From contig JAMXDE010000060.1 of assembly GCA_026770025.1 (NCBI GenBank), positions 248,001 through 312,000 on the forward strand: DNA of 64,000 nucleotides. Reading direction: 5' to 3'. The position numbers and the translations under genes are program-made. How positions within the stretch are numbered: the first letter of the stretch is position 1; the number at the start of each line of letters is the position of its first letter. A model generated the notes under the pieces. The model ran no database searches and was not told the DNA's origin. It saw only the letters and a list, made by a program, of their open reading frames with translations. Shown here piece by piece: positions 46,881-59,345 of this stretch. The DNA is from Craspedostauros australis. Its lineage: Eukaryota; Bacillariophyta; Bacillariophyceae; Mastogloiales; Achnanthaceae.

Positions 46881-49800
46881 TCAACTCAACCCCTTGCGGG
46901 CGTTCTTCAACAACGAAGTCTTCAGATCCGCCATACGCACGGGCTTCTTCAGGCAATCGTTCATGCCAATGTGACCCCAGTCGATGGATTGGATGCTCGC
47001 CGTCAGTCCCACGATCGGCAGATCACGTTCGCTCAATCCCCGTGTCCGGATCTCCTTCGTCGCATCGATGCCATCCATCACGGGCATCTGCCAATCCATC
47101 AGCACGATGTCAAACGGAGGTCTCCCCATGCTGCCATTGGCAGCACACGTACCATCGTTGGCGTTGGCGTCGGTGTTGTTGCCATCGAGCATGGCAATGT
47201 CATCCACATCGGTTGTTCCGAATGCCTGGGCGACAGCTTGCTCGCCATTCTCGACGATCGTCACAACATGCCCAAGTCTCTTGAGCATGTTGCGGATGAC
47301 CTTCTGGTTGATCTTGTTGTCCTCCGCCACCAGGATTCGCAGCTCGTCTGTCTTGGGTTTCTTCGGAGCTGGAGCTTGAGTTGGAGCTGAAGGTTGAGGT
47401 CGTGCCTGTGGGTCTGCCGGTGGTCGTGACAAAGGTTGTGACAATGCCTGTGGTTGGTCACTCTTCACGATGACACTATTGCTCACACCCTTCCTCGTTC
47501 CATTCCCATCTTCCCTGTCCCTATCCGTATCCCCACCTTGATCGTCATCACCGTCGTCATCGGTGTATCTTCTTGATGCTGATCCTTGTTTCGGGACTTG
47601 TATGATCGTATGAGGATGACCAATCTGATCTGCGGATACGACCACATTCCGCACATCATGATCATCATCCAAATGGACACCTTGAGATGGATCACGATCC
47701 GCACCATCCACATCATCCTGAGCAACAACAGCATCATCGTCACCATCGCCATTATCAATGACGTCGTCATGGATGGCATCATGGATGGCATCATGGATGA
47801 CATCATCGAGACCATCCCCGACGACGCTTCCAACTGACATACCTGTTGCGGCACAACGAGTGTTCACATGCCGCTTGTATGGAATCTCGAACCAGAACGT
47901 GGTGCCCTCACCAGGCGCCGAATCCACACCGATCGCTCCTCCCATACCCTTCACCAACGACTTGCAGATCGCCAGTCCCAGACCTGTGCCACCAAAGTTG
48001 CGTGCCACAGATGCATCGGCTTGCTGGTAGGCATTGAAGATGCGCTCGCATTGATCGGGAGTCATTCCGATTCCTGTGTCGGTGATGCTGAATCGCAGCA
48101 CGACCTGTTCCCTGTTGGTTTGTGGCATGGCCTTGACTCCGTTCTTGCTCTTCTTCTTGCCTGTCTTGGTGTTGTTCTTTCCTGTCTTGATGCTCTTGCC
48201 AGTCTTTGACTTCCTTGCCATTTGTGACTGAGATCGTGAGTGGGATGATGCACTTTGTGTCCCACGGTTCTTCCTTCTCGATCTGGATCCAGATAGGGAT
48301 CGACGGGGTGACCGTCTTCCTTTCTCACCATCGAGCATCAATGACGCTTCGACCGCATCTCCATTGTCATCATTGGTATTGGCATTGGTCTTGTCACCTG
48401 CACCGATGACCACGCTGTTGTTTCCAGACATGGAATTGACGACCGCTGTGGCTGCGGCCCCTTGAGTGGAGTTATCGTTCATGGCATCCCCATTCTTCGT
48501 TTCTGTGTTCGCATGTGCATTCACATCTGTCATCACATGAATCAGCCTCACGGACGTCGTCACACTCCCATTGCTCGTAAACTTGATGGCATTCGTCAAC
48601 ATGTTCAGCACGATCTGACGAAGACGGTTGGGATCACCGAGCAGCTTCACTGGAATGCCACGTCCGATGTCACACTTCAGCTCGAGTCCTCTGTCTTCTG
48701 CCTGTGGCAACACAGCGGCCACCGATCCATCGAGAACATTCCTCACCTCGAATGGGATCGTTTCGAGCTTCATCTTTCCGGCTTCGAGCTTTGTGAAGTC
48801 GAGCAGGTCGTTGATGATGGCCATGAGTGCATTGGTACTTGATTGCAGCATGGTGACGAAGTCTGTCTGTTCGATGTTGAGGGGTGTCGAGGCGAGAAGC
48901 TCGATGAATCCCACGACTTGGTGGAGTGGTGTGCGGATCTCGTGTGCCATGACGGCGACTGTGTTGTATGACATTGTATTGTATTGTGTTTGCATTGTGT
49001 TTGCATTATGTTTGTGTCGTGTTGTATGGTGTATGTAACGGTGTGATGGAGATGGGATATGGTGGAGTGGTGAGGAGTGAGTATGATGAAGCAGTGAGTA
49101 TGGTGCTGTATGAGAATGTGTACATACAGACATACAGACATGCACACATGTGCAAATGCACCAATACGCCAATACATCAATACCAACACCAGTATACATA
49201 CACACACCGATGCAACAACGACGACAACAACAAGCACAGCACGAATGCAGCTACTCGTACACAGGGTACCATCCTCGCACTTGTCACATGACTCACAGAA
49301 CTCGCTCTTCCTCATGTTCTGTCGATCTGCCTCATCCTTCGCAGCCTGCATGATGTCGGAGATGTCTCTGGCGCTGTAGATCATGACGGACTGTGACGTG
49401 ACGGGATCCTTGACCTGTCTGATCTTGATGCTGAACCATTTGATGCCTTCGATGGTTTGGAGTTGTGCCTCTGAGCTGACATCGTGCTGTCCTTTTGAGT
49501 CGACCACTTCTTGCAGTATTTGCTGTCCCTTGTCGTGGTCGATGAACTGAGCGACGAAGTCACACGGCTTCTCTTCTTCTTCTTCTTCGTCCTCCTCCTC
49601 ATCTGAACTGTCGCCGTCGTCGCTGTATTCTTCGATATCCGAGTCGTACTCGCCTGTATCATCTCCATCCGTATGATCGAGAGGATCATCACTATCGAGG
49701 GATGCACTAGTCCATGAGCAAGATGAGCATGCCGAGATGGAGGACTCGATCGACGGACGTCTTCGCACCGTGTCGCCGTTCGATCCATCGTGATTCGTGA

Positions 49801-51891
49801 CGGCAGGGTCGTTCCGCAGTTTGCTTGCTTCTCCCGCACAGCTCTGGTCAAGGTTCGCACCCTCCTTCTTTCCAGCTTGTTCTTGATCGCCAGTTTCGAC
49901 ACTCTCTGGCATGGTATCCAATGACCACGTGCTGGAGGTTGACGCATCCTTGATGGGATCCTTTGCCTCATTGGCTGGCGCAGCATGTGTCTGCTGTTGA
50001 CTTTCTAGCTGTTTGTTTCTCCTGGACTCCCGTCGTCTCCTCCTATGCTTCTGAATGCGGTTTGTCTCTGCCATGGGATCTGCGCTGTCCTCATTTTGTT
50101 GTCGCTTCATTCGTCCCTCCCTCCTTCGAGACTTGTGAGACCGCCTTTGTCGCTTTGCTGTGAGTTGACTTGCACCAGACGGGCGGAGCGGATTCTCCCC
50201 CTCGTTGGTGCTGGCGTTATCGCTGCTGCTGTTTCCGCATCCGTCAGTCTCATCGTCGGTTGGTGAGTCATCGTGCTGAGGATCGTCATCTTCCCGATTG
50301 CTGGCGTTGTTGCGATTGCCACCACCGGCGGTGCTGGCGTTACGAGTGTCTCCATTCTCCAGATCTTCATCCTGACTTGTTTCGCTATCGGGATTGTGTT
50401 CCGTCGGTTCACCGAAGAGCGCGAATGCTTCCTGATTCTGGTCCATGAATCCGCCCGTCATATCGAATCGCCTTGCCACAACCGGCAAGTGCCGCAGCGT
50501 CTCCATTCTGCGGATCGAGGCCGCGGCCGTATTCTCGATCGCCTGCTTCGGCCTTCGTCTCGGCGATTCCGCGCGAGCGTGTTGCGATGTTTCGGTTACC
50601 GTGCTTTTCCTGCGATCTTGTCTCGTGTCCTGCTTTGTTCCATGGCTCGGTTTGATCTCATCCTCATCTCCATCGCTGTTGCGATCGTGTGCCGAAGAAG
50701 AAGCTTGTGCGGTTGCGCTATCATTTTCGTCGTCCTTGACAATTGCTTTGGCAGCCTCCGCCGCTTCCGCCCCGACATCCGTCGTCTCTCGCACGGACTC
50801 CAAGACCACGAGCAAACACAGATGCGGTTGCGCCGGATCATCAGGATGAGGAATGTAGACCCCGGAAATGTTCATGCAGCAGGATCTGGCACCCGGGTTG
50901 TTGCCATGCGTCGGATGGAACATCCACTGGAGTATGGCACGTCGAAGTTGGAGGGCGGACACCAGAACGAGGAGGCGGTCGGAGCAATCGATGCGAAGCG
51001 GAGTGTATTTGGTTGGATGGAGGAGGTGAGAATGGCATGACCGTGGGGATGCATGACGAGACATACAATTGCTGTTGCTGGAGATGCTGACAAGCCTTCG
51101 CATGCAAAATCGCGTTGATCAGCATTCATGAATGCAAACAAGCATGAATGCTAACATGCAGAACGTACCATGAGGGTGTCCTGCGCGGTGGGATGCTTGG
51201 AGAATCGATCCAGCCAGGCGATGTTGGAACGGTTGGTCGTCTCGGACATATCGCTGGCGTAGTCTCGCGACATGAGCTCCTCCATGTGCTTGGCACTCCA
51301 GAACTTGCAGGCCGCCTGATTGCCGTACCGGATGCACTTGTACTTGCCATCGAAGATCCAGACTGGCGCGTTGAGCAGATTGAGGATTTCTAGGTCCGCC
51401 ATGGAGTAGACGTGCTTGCGACATGTCGTGAGGAACTGCGTCCTGCTGAACTTTGGAGTGGAAGCGGACTTGTCGGCTGCCGCGTTCTGCTTCTTCCTCA
51501 TCTCCAACTTGGACTTCGATTGGGACTTGCTCAGTGAAGATGGCGTTTGCCTCCCTCCTCCTTTCCTGTGGCGCGCTTTGGGTGAACTCGATGGGATGCG
51601 AGGCTGCGCTTGTTGTTGTTGCTGATCTTGTCGAACATGGCTGTTGCTGTTGCTGTTGCTGTTGCTGATTCCACTGCCACTGCCACTGCCACTACTACTG
51701 CTGCTGCTGCTGTCCGTGGTGTTGCAGTCAAGCCGATTGTGGAGGCGCTCGTACTTGCCAGCTATCGCATCTCCGCTGCTCTGCGAAACGTCATCGTCCG
51801 TGCCATTCTTGTGGACCGAGGGCGATGTTCCATCGTGCGGCAACCCAGTGCGAGCATGAGTGTTGGTCACCGTGTTGCGATCATCAATCAT
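46881..51891 (-). CDS. Hybrid histidine kinase B (PAS-PAS-HisKA-HATPase-receiver)
   Basis: Exons 51891-51169, 50926-49297 and 48958-46881; introns of 242 and 338 nt at the same positions and phases as in kinase A; about 1476 residues. The first PAS (MADLEILNLLNAPVWIFD) follows a Ser/Gly/Gln-rich head. The second PAS starts near 382 and resumes at 698 (FVAQFIDHDKGQQIL, WFSIKIRQVKDPV), split by about 280 disordered residues ending in an acidic EEEDEEEEEE run. HisKA phospho-acceptor is H790. HATPase_c has [20 protein letters not shown] (892-911) and DTGIGM (D1078), with a roughly 150-residue Ser/Lys/Arg-rich insert between. The receiver acceptor is D1406. No membrane segments. Its 3' half is nearly identical to kinase C. 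Confidence 0.9.
46903..49578 (-). repeat. Duplicated block shared with kinase C (copy 1)
   Basis: About 2.7 kb running from the end of exon 2 through all of intron 2 and exon 3, nearly identical to 53937-56635 with small in-frame indels. Similarity stops close to the stop codon. Confidence 0.88.
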
Positions 51892-53915
51892 GGTCTTGCT
51901 GGTGGGAGTTCTTGTGTTTGAATCTCAATGCGTCTGTGAGTGTGTCTGTGAGTGTGTCTGTATGAGTACGTCTGTGGGTGGGAGTCTAATCTTGTATTGC
52001 CGACCGTGGGTACGAGCGAGCTTGAATGTAGTCAAGGGTTGCGTAGCTCAGAGAGTATACGTAATCGGTCGTAAGAGCAAGGGTATTGGTAGACAGGTGG
52101 AGATGGTTGCTCTTGTCTTGTCTTGTCTTTGCGACGTTCGCTGCGTTTGCAACATTTGCCTCTTGTCCGAAGAGCATGGGATGCCTGTTCCAACTGCGGC
52201 AGAAGCAAGCAAGAACGTAAGCACGACAACGTGAAGAAGTACGTGCCACGCGTGCAAGTCTACGAGAACAGAAGCACGAACACTTCTCGTGCCCTTCCGT
52301 TGTTCTTGTGTTTGCGGGATCGTGCTTCCCTCCTTGCTTGAGCTGTCTGTTCCCGTTGGTGACAAGACCGGTCTTGGTGGCATGGTTGTGCTGTTGGGCG
52401 CTGTTGTGTTCGAATCTGTTTGTTGTCTGTGACCACTGCGCTGATGGGACAGGGTTCTCTTGTCTATCGTGTTCTTGAGCCTGTCCGGGTCATTTCTGAT
52501 TTCCGTCTCGGGCTTTCTTTTGTGGATGTGGGGACTGCAATTGACAATACACATGACCAGCAAAAGGTGCAAATTCGGCTGTGGAAGGTGGTCGCCGGAT
52601 CATTAAGGACGAAAGAATCTGCGTTCTGCCCAGGGTTTCTGAGGCGCCAAATCCCAAACACCGGAACGCAACGACAACAGCTTGATCGTTTCGGATTCTT
52701 CTTTCGCCGCTCACGGACAACAAACAGAGCGTTCAGCGCTTTCACGAAAGCACGAATTACCGTCACGAGAGACAAAACGAGGCGCTTTTGCGCTCCTGTC
52801 CGTTTCACAACATCGCCGAACGGGCCCCCAATAGATCGCCTACATGTCGCTACGACACACCAAGAATCTCGAGTGAAGCAATTTACAACTGCCCGACATT
52901 CGCGAGATCACTGTATCGTGACTACTCCACTGTCGATGGAATAAAAAGACGGTGGTTCTGCCAAACAATCAGTCACGTTCCTCACGTATGAATCTAAACG
53001 AGTTTGAGTACTGTTGGGCCCAACAGGCCCAGCCAACAAGTTCCGCAACACGATTTGGTTGTCTGTGCAATAACACTAACGAAGTACTTTGGGCGATAAA
53101 TACCATCTTGAAATCTGCTGGCGTTTTGCGTCACGCACAACAACGATCAGTTCGCGCGCGATCCAACACCTTGACGGGGTCGGCCTCTCGATCACACGAC
53201 CGTTCGCCTCCCACTTTTTCATCCAAACGCCTCGCGAAGCCGAATCGGCGTTGTGGCGTGGATGCAGCAAGGCAAGCTCCATCCTCGCCATCCCATGGTT
53301 GGATTGCACGCTTGGGCGTGATCGAAGGTCCTTCCTCCATGTCATCCTCATAATACCATCCTCGTATCTGTGGTCCAATCGGTTCCTGCCCCTGATCGTA
53401 TGAGTACTATGCATGAGGAGGCGCGCAGCCATCCTCGCTGAATGACCTCGAGAACTCACAATCATCCAACATGCGCGTCGAGTGCCACTACGTCATGCGC
53501 AGGCCGTTCGCAATGGCCATCATCGCAGGAGCTTTCGGGAGCGGCGGCGCCGTTGGCACACACTCTATCACCAACTCGCGTTCCATCGCACCGCAAGTCG
53601 AGGAATCCGCGGCATGTGCAGGGTTGCGTCTTCCTGCGCCAAAGACAAGCTCAGCGATTCCAATTCACGCCCGTAGCATCGGGCGCCATGGACGCCGAGA
53701 AAGAGAAAGACCAAGCGCAACGCACATACTCACCACACGCACATTATGCAACAGTCACATCTGTGGAAGCGCACTGAGACGAGCATTCATGTCTCCAAGC
53801 ACGGACACTTTCATCATGATGTGAATAACGGATATCTACATGACCTCGACATGGTTGGCGCGACGATGTACGAAAATGCGTTCTTCGGAGGCGATCCCAC
53901 GGAACTGTGCTCAAC
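51892..53915. other. Intergenic between kinases B and C; no recognised gene
   Basis: About 2 kb. Repeats of TGTGAGTGTGTC (about 51935-51960) and TTGTCTTGTCTTG (about 52113) are visible. Short frames on both strands show no motif. It should hold the promoter of kinase B and the terminator of kinase C. Confidence 0.5.
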
Positions 53916-56900
53916 TCAAGCCTGACGAGTGCGTGCATTCTTCAACAACGAAGTCTTCAGATCCGCCATACGCACGGGCTTCTTCAGGCAATCGTTCATG
54001 CCAATGTGACCCCAGTCGATGGATTGGATGCTCGCCGTCAGTCCCACGATCGGCAGATCACGTTCGCTCAATCCCCGTGTCCGGATCTCCTTCGTCGCAT
54101 CGATGCCATCCATCACGGGCATCTGCCAGTCCATCAGCACGATGTCGAACGGAGGTCTCTCCACGCCGCCATTGGCACCACTCGTACCATCGTTGGCGTC
54201 GGTGTTGGTGTTGTTGCCATCGAGCATGGCAATGTCATCCACATCGGTTGTTCCGAATGCCTGGGCGACAGCTTGCTCGCCATTCTCGACGATCGTCACA
54301 ACATGGCCAAGTCTCTTGAGCATGTTGCGGATGACCTTCTGGTTGATCTTGTTGTCCTCCGCCACCAGGATTCGCAGCTCGTCTGTCTTGGGTTTCTTCG
54401 GAGTTGAAGGTTGAGTTGGAGCTGAAGGTTGAGGTCGTGCCTGTGGGTCTGCCGGTGGTTGTGACAATGGTTGTGACAATGGCTGTGGTTGGTCACTCTT
54501 CACGATGGCAACATTGCTCACACCCTTCCTCGTTTCATTCCCATCTTCTCTGTCCCTATCCCCACCTTGATCGTCATCACCGTCGTCATCGGTGTATCCT
54601 CTTGATGCTGATCCTTGTTTCGGGACCTGTATGATCGTATGAGGACGACCAATCTGATCTGCGGATACGACCACATTCCGCACATCATCCGCATCATCCA
54701 AATGGACACCTTGAGATGGATCACGATCCGCACCATCCACATCATCCTGAGCAATAACACCATCATCGCCATCACCATTATCAATGACGTCGTCATGGAT
54801 GGCATCATGGATGACATCATCGACCACCACATCGAGACCATCCCCGACGACGCTTCCAACTGACATACCTGTTGCGGCACAACGAGTGTTCACATGCCGC
54901 TTGTATGGAATCTCGAACCAGAACGTGGTGCCCTCACCAGGCGCCGAATCCACACCGATCGCTCCTCCCATACCCTTCACCAACGACTTGCAGATCGCCA
55001 GTCCCAGACCTGTGCCACCAAAGTTGCGTGCCACAGATGCATCGGCTTGCTGGTAGGCATTGAAGATGCGTTCGCATTGATCAGGAGTCATTCCGATTCC
55101 TGTGTCGGTGACGCTGAATCGCAGCACGACCTGTTCCCTGTTGGTTTGTGGCATGGCCTTGACTCCGTTCTTGCTCTTCTTCTTGCCTGTCTTGGTGTTG
55201 TTCTTGGTATTCTTGGTGTTCTTGCTAGTCTTTGACTTCCTTGCCATTTGTGACTGAGATCGTGAGTGGGATGATGCGCTTTGTGTCCCACGGTTCTTCC
55301 TTCTCGATCTGGATCCAGATGGGGAACCAGATAGGGATCGACGGGGCGATCGTCTTCCTTTCTCACCATCGAGCGTCAATGATGCTTCGGCCGCACCTCC
55401 ATTGTCATCATTGGTTGTGGCATTGGCCTTGTCATCTACTGCACTTCCAGCCGTACCGCCGGCTGCACCAATGACCACACTGTTGTTTCCAGACATGGCA
55501 TTGGCAACGGCAGCAGCAGTTGTGCTGTGGGCGGAGTTATCGTTCATGGCATCCCCATTCTTCGCCTCTGTGTTAACATGTGCATTCACATCTGTCATCA
55601 CATGAATCAGCCTCACGGACGTTGTCACACTCCCATTGCTCGTAAACTTGATGGCATTCGTCAACATGTTCAGCACGATCTGACGAAGACGGTTAGGATC
55701 ACCGAGCAGCTTCACTGGAATGCCACGTCCGATGTCACACTTCAGCTCGAGTCCTCTGTCTTCTGCCTGTGGAAGTACAGCGGCCACCGATCCATCGAGA
55801 ACATTCCTCACCTCGAATGGGATCGTCTCGAGCTTCATCTTTCCGGCTTCGAGCTTTGTGAAGTCGAGCAGATCGTTGATGATGGCCATGAGTGCATTGG
55901 TGCTTGATTGCAGCATGGTGACGAAGTCTGTCTGTTCGATGTTGAGGGGTGTCGAGGCGAGAAGCTCGATGAATCCCACGACTTGGTGGAGTGGTGTGCG
56001 GATCTCGTGTGCCATGACGGCGACTGTGTTGTATGACATTGTGTTGTATGACATTGTATTGTATTGTGTTTGCATTATGTTTGTGTCGTGTTGTATGGTG
56101 TATGTAACGATGTGATGGAGATGGGAAATGGTGAGGAGTGAGTATGATGAAGCAGTGAGTATGGTGCTGTATGAGAATGTGTACATACAGACATGCACAC
56201 ATGCACCAATACGCCAATACATCAATACCAACACCAGTATACATACACACACCAATGCAACAACGACGATGACAATGACAACAAACACGGCACAGCACGA
56301 ATGCAGCTACTCGTACACAGGGTACCATCCTCGCACTTGTCACATGACTCACAGAACTCGCTCTTCCTCATGTTCTGTCGATCTGCCTCATCCTTCGCAG
56401 CTTGCATGATGTCGGAGATGTCTCTGGCGCTGTAGATCATGACGGACTGTGATGTGACGGGATCCTTGACCTGTCTGATCTTGATGCTGAACCATTTGAT
56501 GCCTTCGATGGTTTGAAGTTGTGCCTCTGAGCTGACATCGTGCTGTCCTTTTGAGTCGACCACTTCTTGCAGTATTTGCTGTCCCTTGTCGTGGTCGATG
56601 AACTGAGCGACGAAGTCACACGGCTTCTCTTCTTTTTCTTCGTCCTCCTCCTCAGAGCTTTCGTCAATATCGCAGTAGTAGTCTTCATCTCCATCTTCGC
56701 TGGCAATGCCATCCGAGCGATCATTCGCGCCTGGGCCGTCAGGACCGTTGTTTTGGATCGTGTCTCCATGAACCTCGATGGCTGCGGTGCGGCAGCCGTG
56801 GCCACTGCTGCCATTCATGATGCGAGTGGCGTCTGATGTTTTGGGAATCCTGTGCGTTGGTGTATCGACAGTGTGTTCGACCGAACCGTCGTCCTGATCT

Positions 56901-59345
56901 TCTCTTCGCTTCAGTTCTGAACAGCTCAATTGTTGTGATGTCTGCTTCTGATCATCATGGGACCGATGCTGTTGACTTCCATTGTTGATATCGCCGACGC
57001 TTGTGTCGCAGCTTCTGTCGCTTTCATTTGAAGAGCACGCCGACGAGCAGGAACATGAAAATGATGAGAGGGAGGAGCACTTTGATGATTCAACAGCGGA
57101 TAACTCGTTCGATGAACTCAGCTGCGCATCGTCGCATCTGCGACCGTCGGAGCCGCGTGGCGCCTGCTCTGCCGATTGCGTGTCTTGCTGTGTGGGGACT
57201 TGTTGCAGGGTCTGGCTATCCTGCTTTCCCCTCTGCTGTTGCATTTCACTCGGGACGCTCTCACATAGCGCTTCTGATGGCCGCGTGCTGCATGTTGACA
57301 CTTTCTTGAGCGGACAATTCAGCGAGTTCGTCGCAGTGTCGATCTTGGCGTCCTTCGGTAGTTGATCCTGTTGGTGTTGCTGCCGTTGCTTTCGTTTTTT
57401 GAGTTCCCGCCTCCTCTTCCTATGTTTTCGGATGTGCTCCCGGTGCTTTCTCTGAGCTGATGGATCGCCGGCGTGATCATAGTTGGAATGCTCTATCTCG
57501 TCGTCCCTTCGTAGAGATTTGTGAAGTTTGCTTCGTCCCGATGCTTTCGACCGTGTCGAGGTAAGTGATCCATGCATGGGCTCACTTCCTTCTGCCATTT
57601 CATGCTGTGTCTCCTTGCCGCGAATGCTACCTCTCTTGCTCCTGCTCTTGCTCTGCCTGCTGCCGCCAGCATCGGTTTTCGTGTCATGCTCGCTGCTATC
57701 TTCTGTGGTAGGAGTGCCGGCATTTTCATCGCCGTTGCCATCGTCGGTCGGAGAGTCATCATGGTTTGCGTCGGTATCATTGGCATCGCGAGCACGGTTG
57801 TTCTCCAGATCGTCCTGGCTTGTTTCGCTGTCTGGATTATGCTCTGTCGGCTCACCGAAGAGCGCAAATGCCTCCTGATTTTGATCCATGAATCTTCCAG
57901 TCATGTCGAATCTCCTTGCCACGACGGGAAGATGGCGCAGCGTTTCCATTCGGCGGATCGACTCCGCGGCCTCGTCCTCGATCTTTGCTTTGCTCTTTCG
58001 CTGCGGAGGCTGCGCTTCGTCGGGCTGCGGTTTCGCGGCGATCGCGCCTGTGCCATTCTCTTGCGGCTGATCGTCTGAGGGATCTATGTCTGCTCCATGG
58101 TTGCCAGGTTTGGATCGATCCGCATCCGCGTGGTTGTTGGTACTGCTGCCTTTGTGATCATTCCCAGCAGAAACTTTCGCGTTGGTGTCACCATCGCTCC
58201 CGCTATACACGACGATTGCTTTGGCGGCTTCCGCCGCTTCCGACCCAGCGGCCTTGGTTTCCTTGACTGACTCCACAACCACCAACAGACAAAGATGCGG
58301 GTCAGTTTCATCGTCGGGGTGAGGGATATAGATTCCAGTGATATTGATTGAACAGTATCTCGCACCCGGATTGTCTCCATGCGTTGGTTGATAGGTCCAC
58401 TGGGAATTACGCAATGTATGAAGAACAACAAAATAGAATATAATGGATGAGAACAACAGGGACGAGCATGAATGGTCGAATGGAGTTGATGAGGACGGCA
58501 TTGGTATTACGTGGAGACGCAAGCGACGGTACGTGCGCGGAGGCTTCGTTCAATGAGACCATCGCGATGGATTGTATTCAAGACAGTACGAGTATGGTGC
58601 ACAGAGACTGGTGACTTACCGTGAGGTTGTCCTGCGCGGTGGGGTGCTTGGAGAATCGATCCAGCCAGGCGATGTTGGAACGGTTGGTCGTCTCGGACAT
58701 ATCGCTGGCGTAGTCTCGCGACATGAGCTCCTCCATGTGCTTGGCACTCCAGAACTTGCAGGCCGCCTGATTGCCGAACCTCATGCACTTGTACTTGCCA
58801 TCAAAGATCCAGACTGGCGCGTTGAGCAGATTGAGGACCTTGAGATCCGCCATGGAGTAGACGTGCTTGCGACATGTCGTGAGGAACTGCGTCTTGCTGA
58901 ATCTATGACCCGGCGCAGCCTCGTTCATGAGCAAGTATGGCTGCTGCTGCTGCTTTCTCCTCATGCTCAACCTGGATTTCGTCTTGTTGGGTGACTTTGT
59001 CGGTGACTTTGTCGGCGAAGATGGTGTCTGGCTACTCGTAAGAGCAACCCTTTTCGTAGTCCGCGGAGTCGATGGGCGACGGTGTTGCGCCTGAGACTGC
59101 CCCTTTGCCTGGTGTCGAAGTGGGCTTTCGGCTCTTGGGGAATGCTGATGATCATCGTGCGGGCGACCGCGGCGACTGCGATGATGATGCTGTCCCCTGC
59201 GGCCAACATTGTCCTTATCGCAACTGTGGTCGTCAACGCTGCGAATAACCACGTCCAGCGGCCGGTTCGAGCTGCCGCCCTGCCCGTTTCGGCCACTCCC
59301 GTTGCTATCGCTGCAATTGCCGTCAAACGCCTGATCCGTCGACAT
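53916..59345 (-). CDS. Hybrid histidine kinase C (PAS-PAS-HisKA-HATPase-receiver)
   Basis: Exons 59345-58620, 58399-56353 and 56023-53916; introns of 220 and 329 nt; about 1626 residues. Architecture as in kinases A and B. The first PAS is MADLKVLNLLNAPVWIFD. The second PAS begins near 393 and resumes at 838 after about 410 Ser/Gln/Asp-rich residues. HisKA acceptor is H930 ([15 protein letters not shown]), and HATPase_c again carries a basic Ser/Lys/Arg insert. The receiver acceptor is D1556 ([11 protein letters not shown]). No membrane segment or known ligand-binding domain beyond PAS is visible, so the stimulus is unknown. It lies in tandem with kinase B, same strand, about 2 kb apart, which suggests local duplication. 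All phosphorelay residues are intact. Confidence 0.9.
53937..56635 (-). repeat. Duplicated block shared with kinase B (copy 2)
   Basis: Partner of 46903-49578. Intron 2 is also conserved here, apart from small length changes, whereas intron 1 and most of exon 2 are not. Confidence 0.88.
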
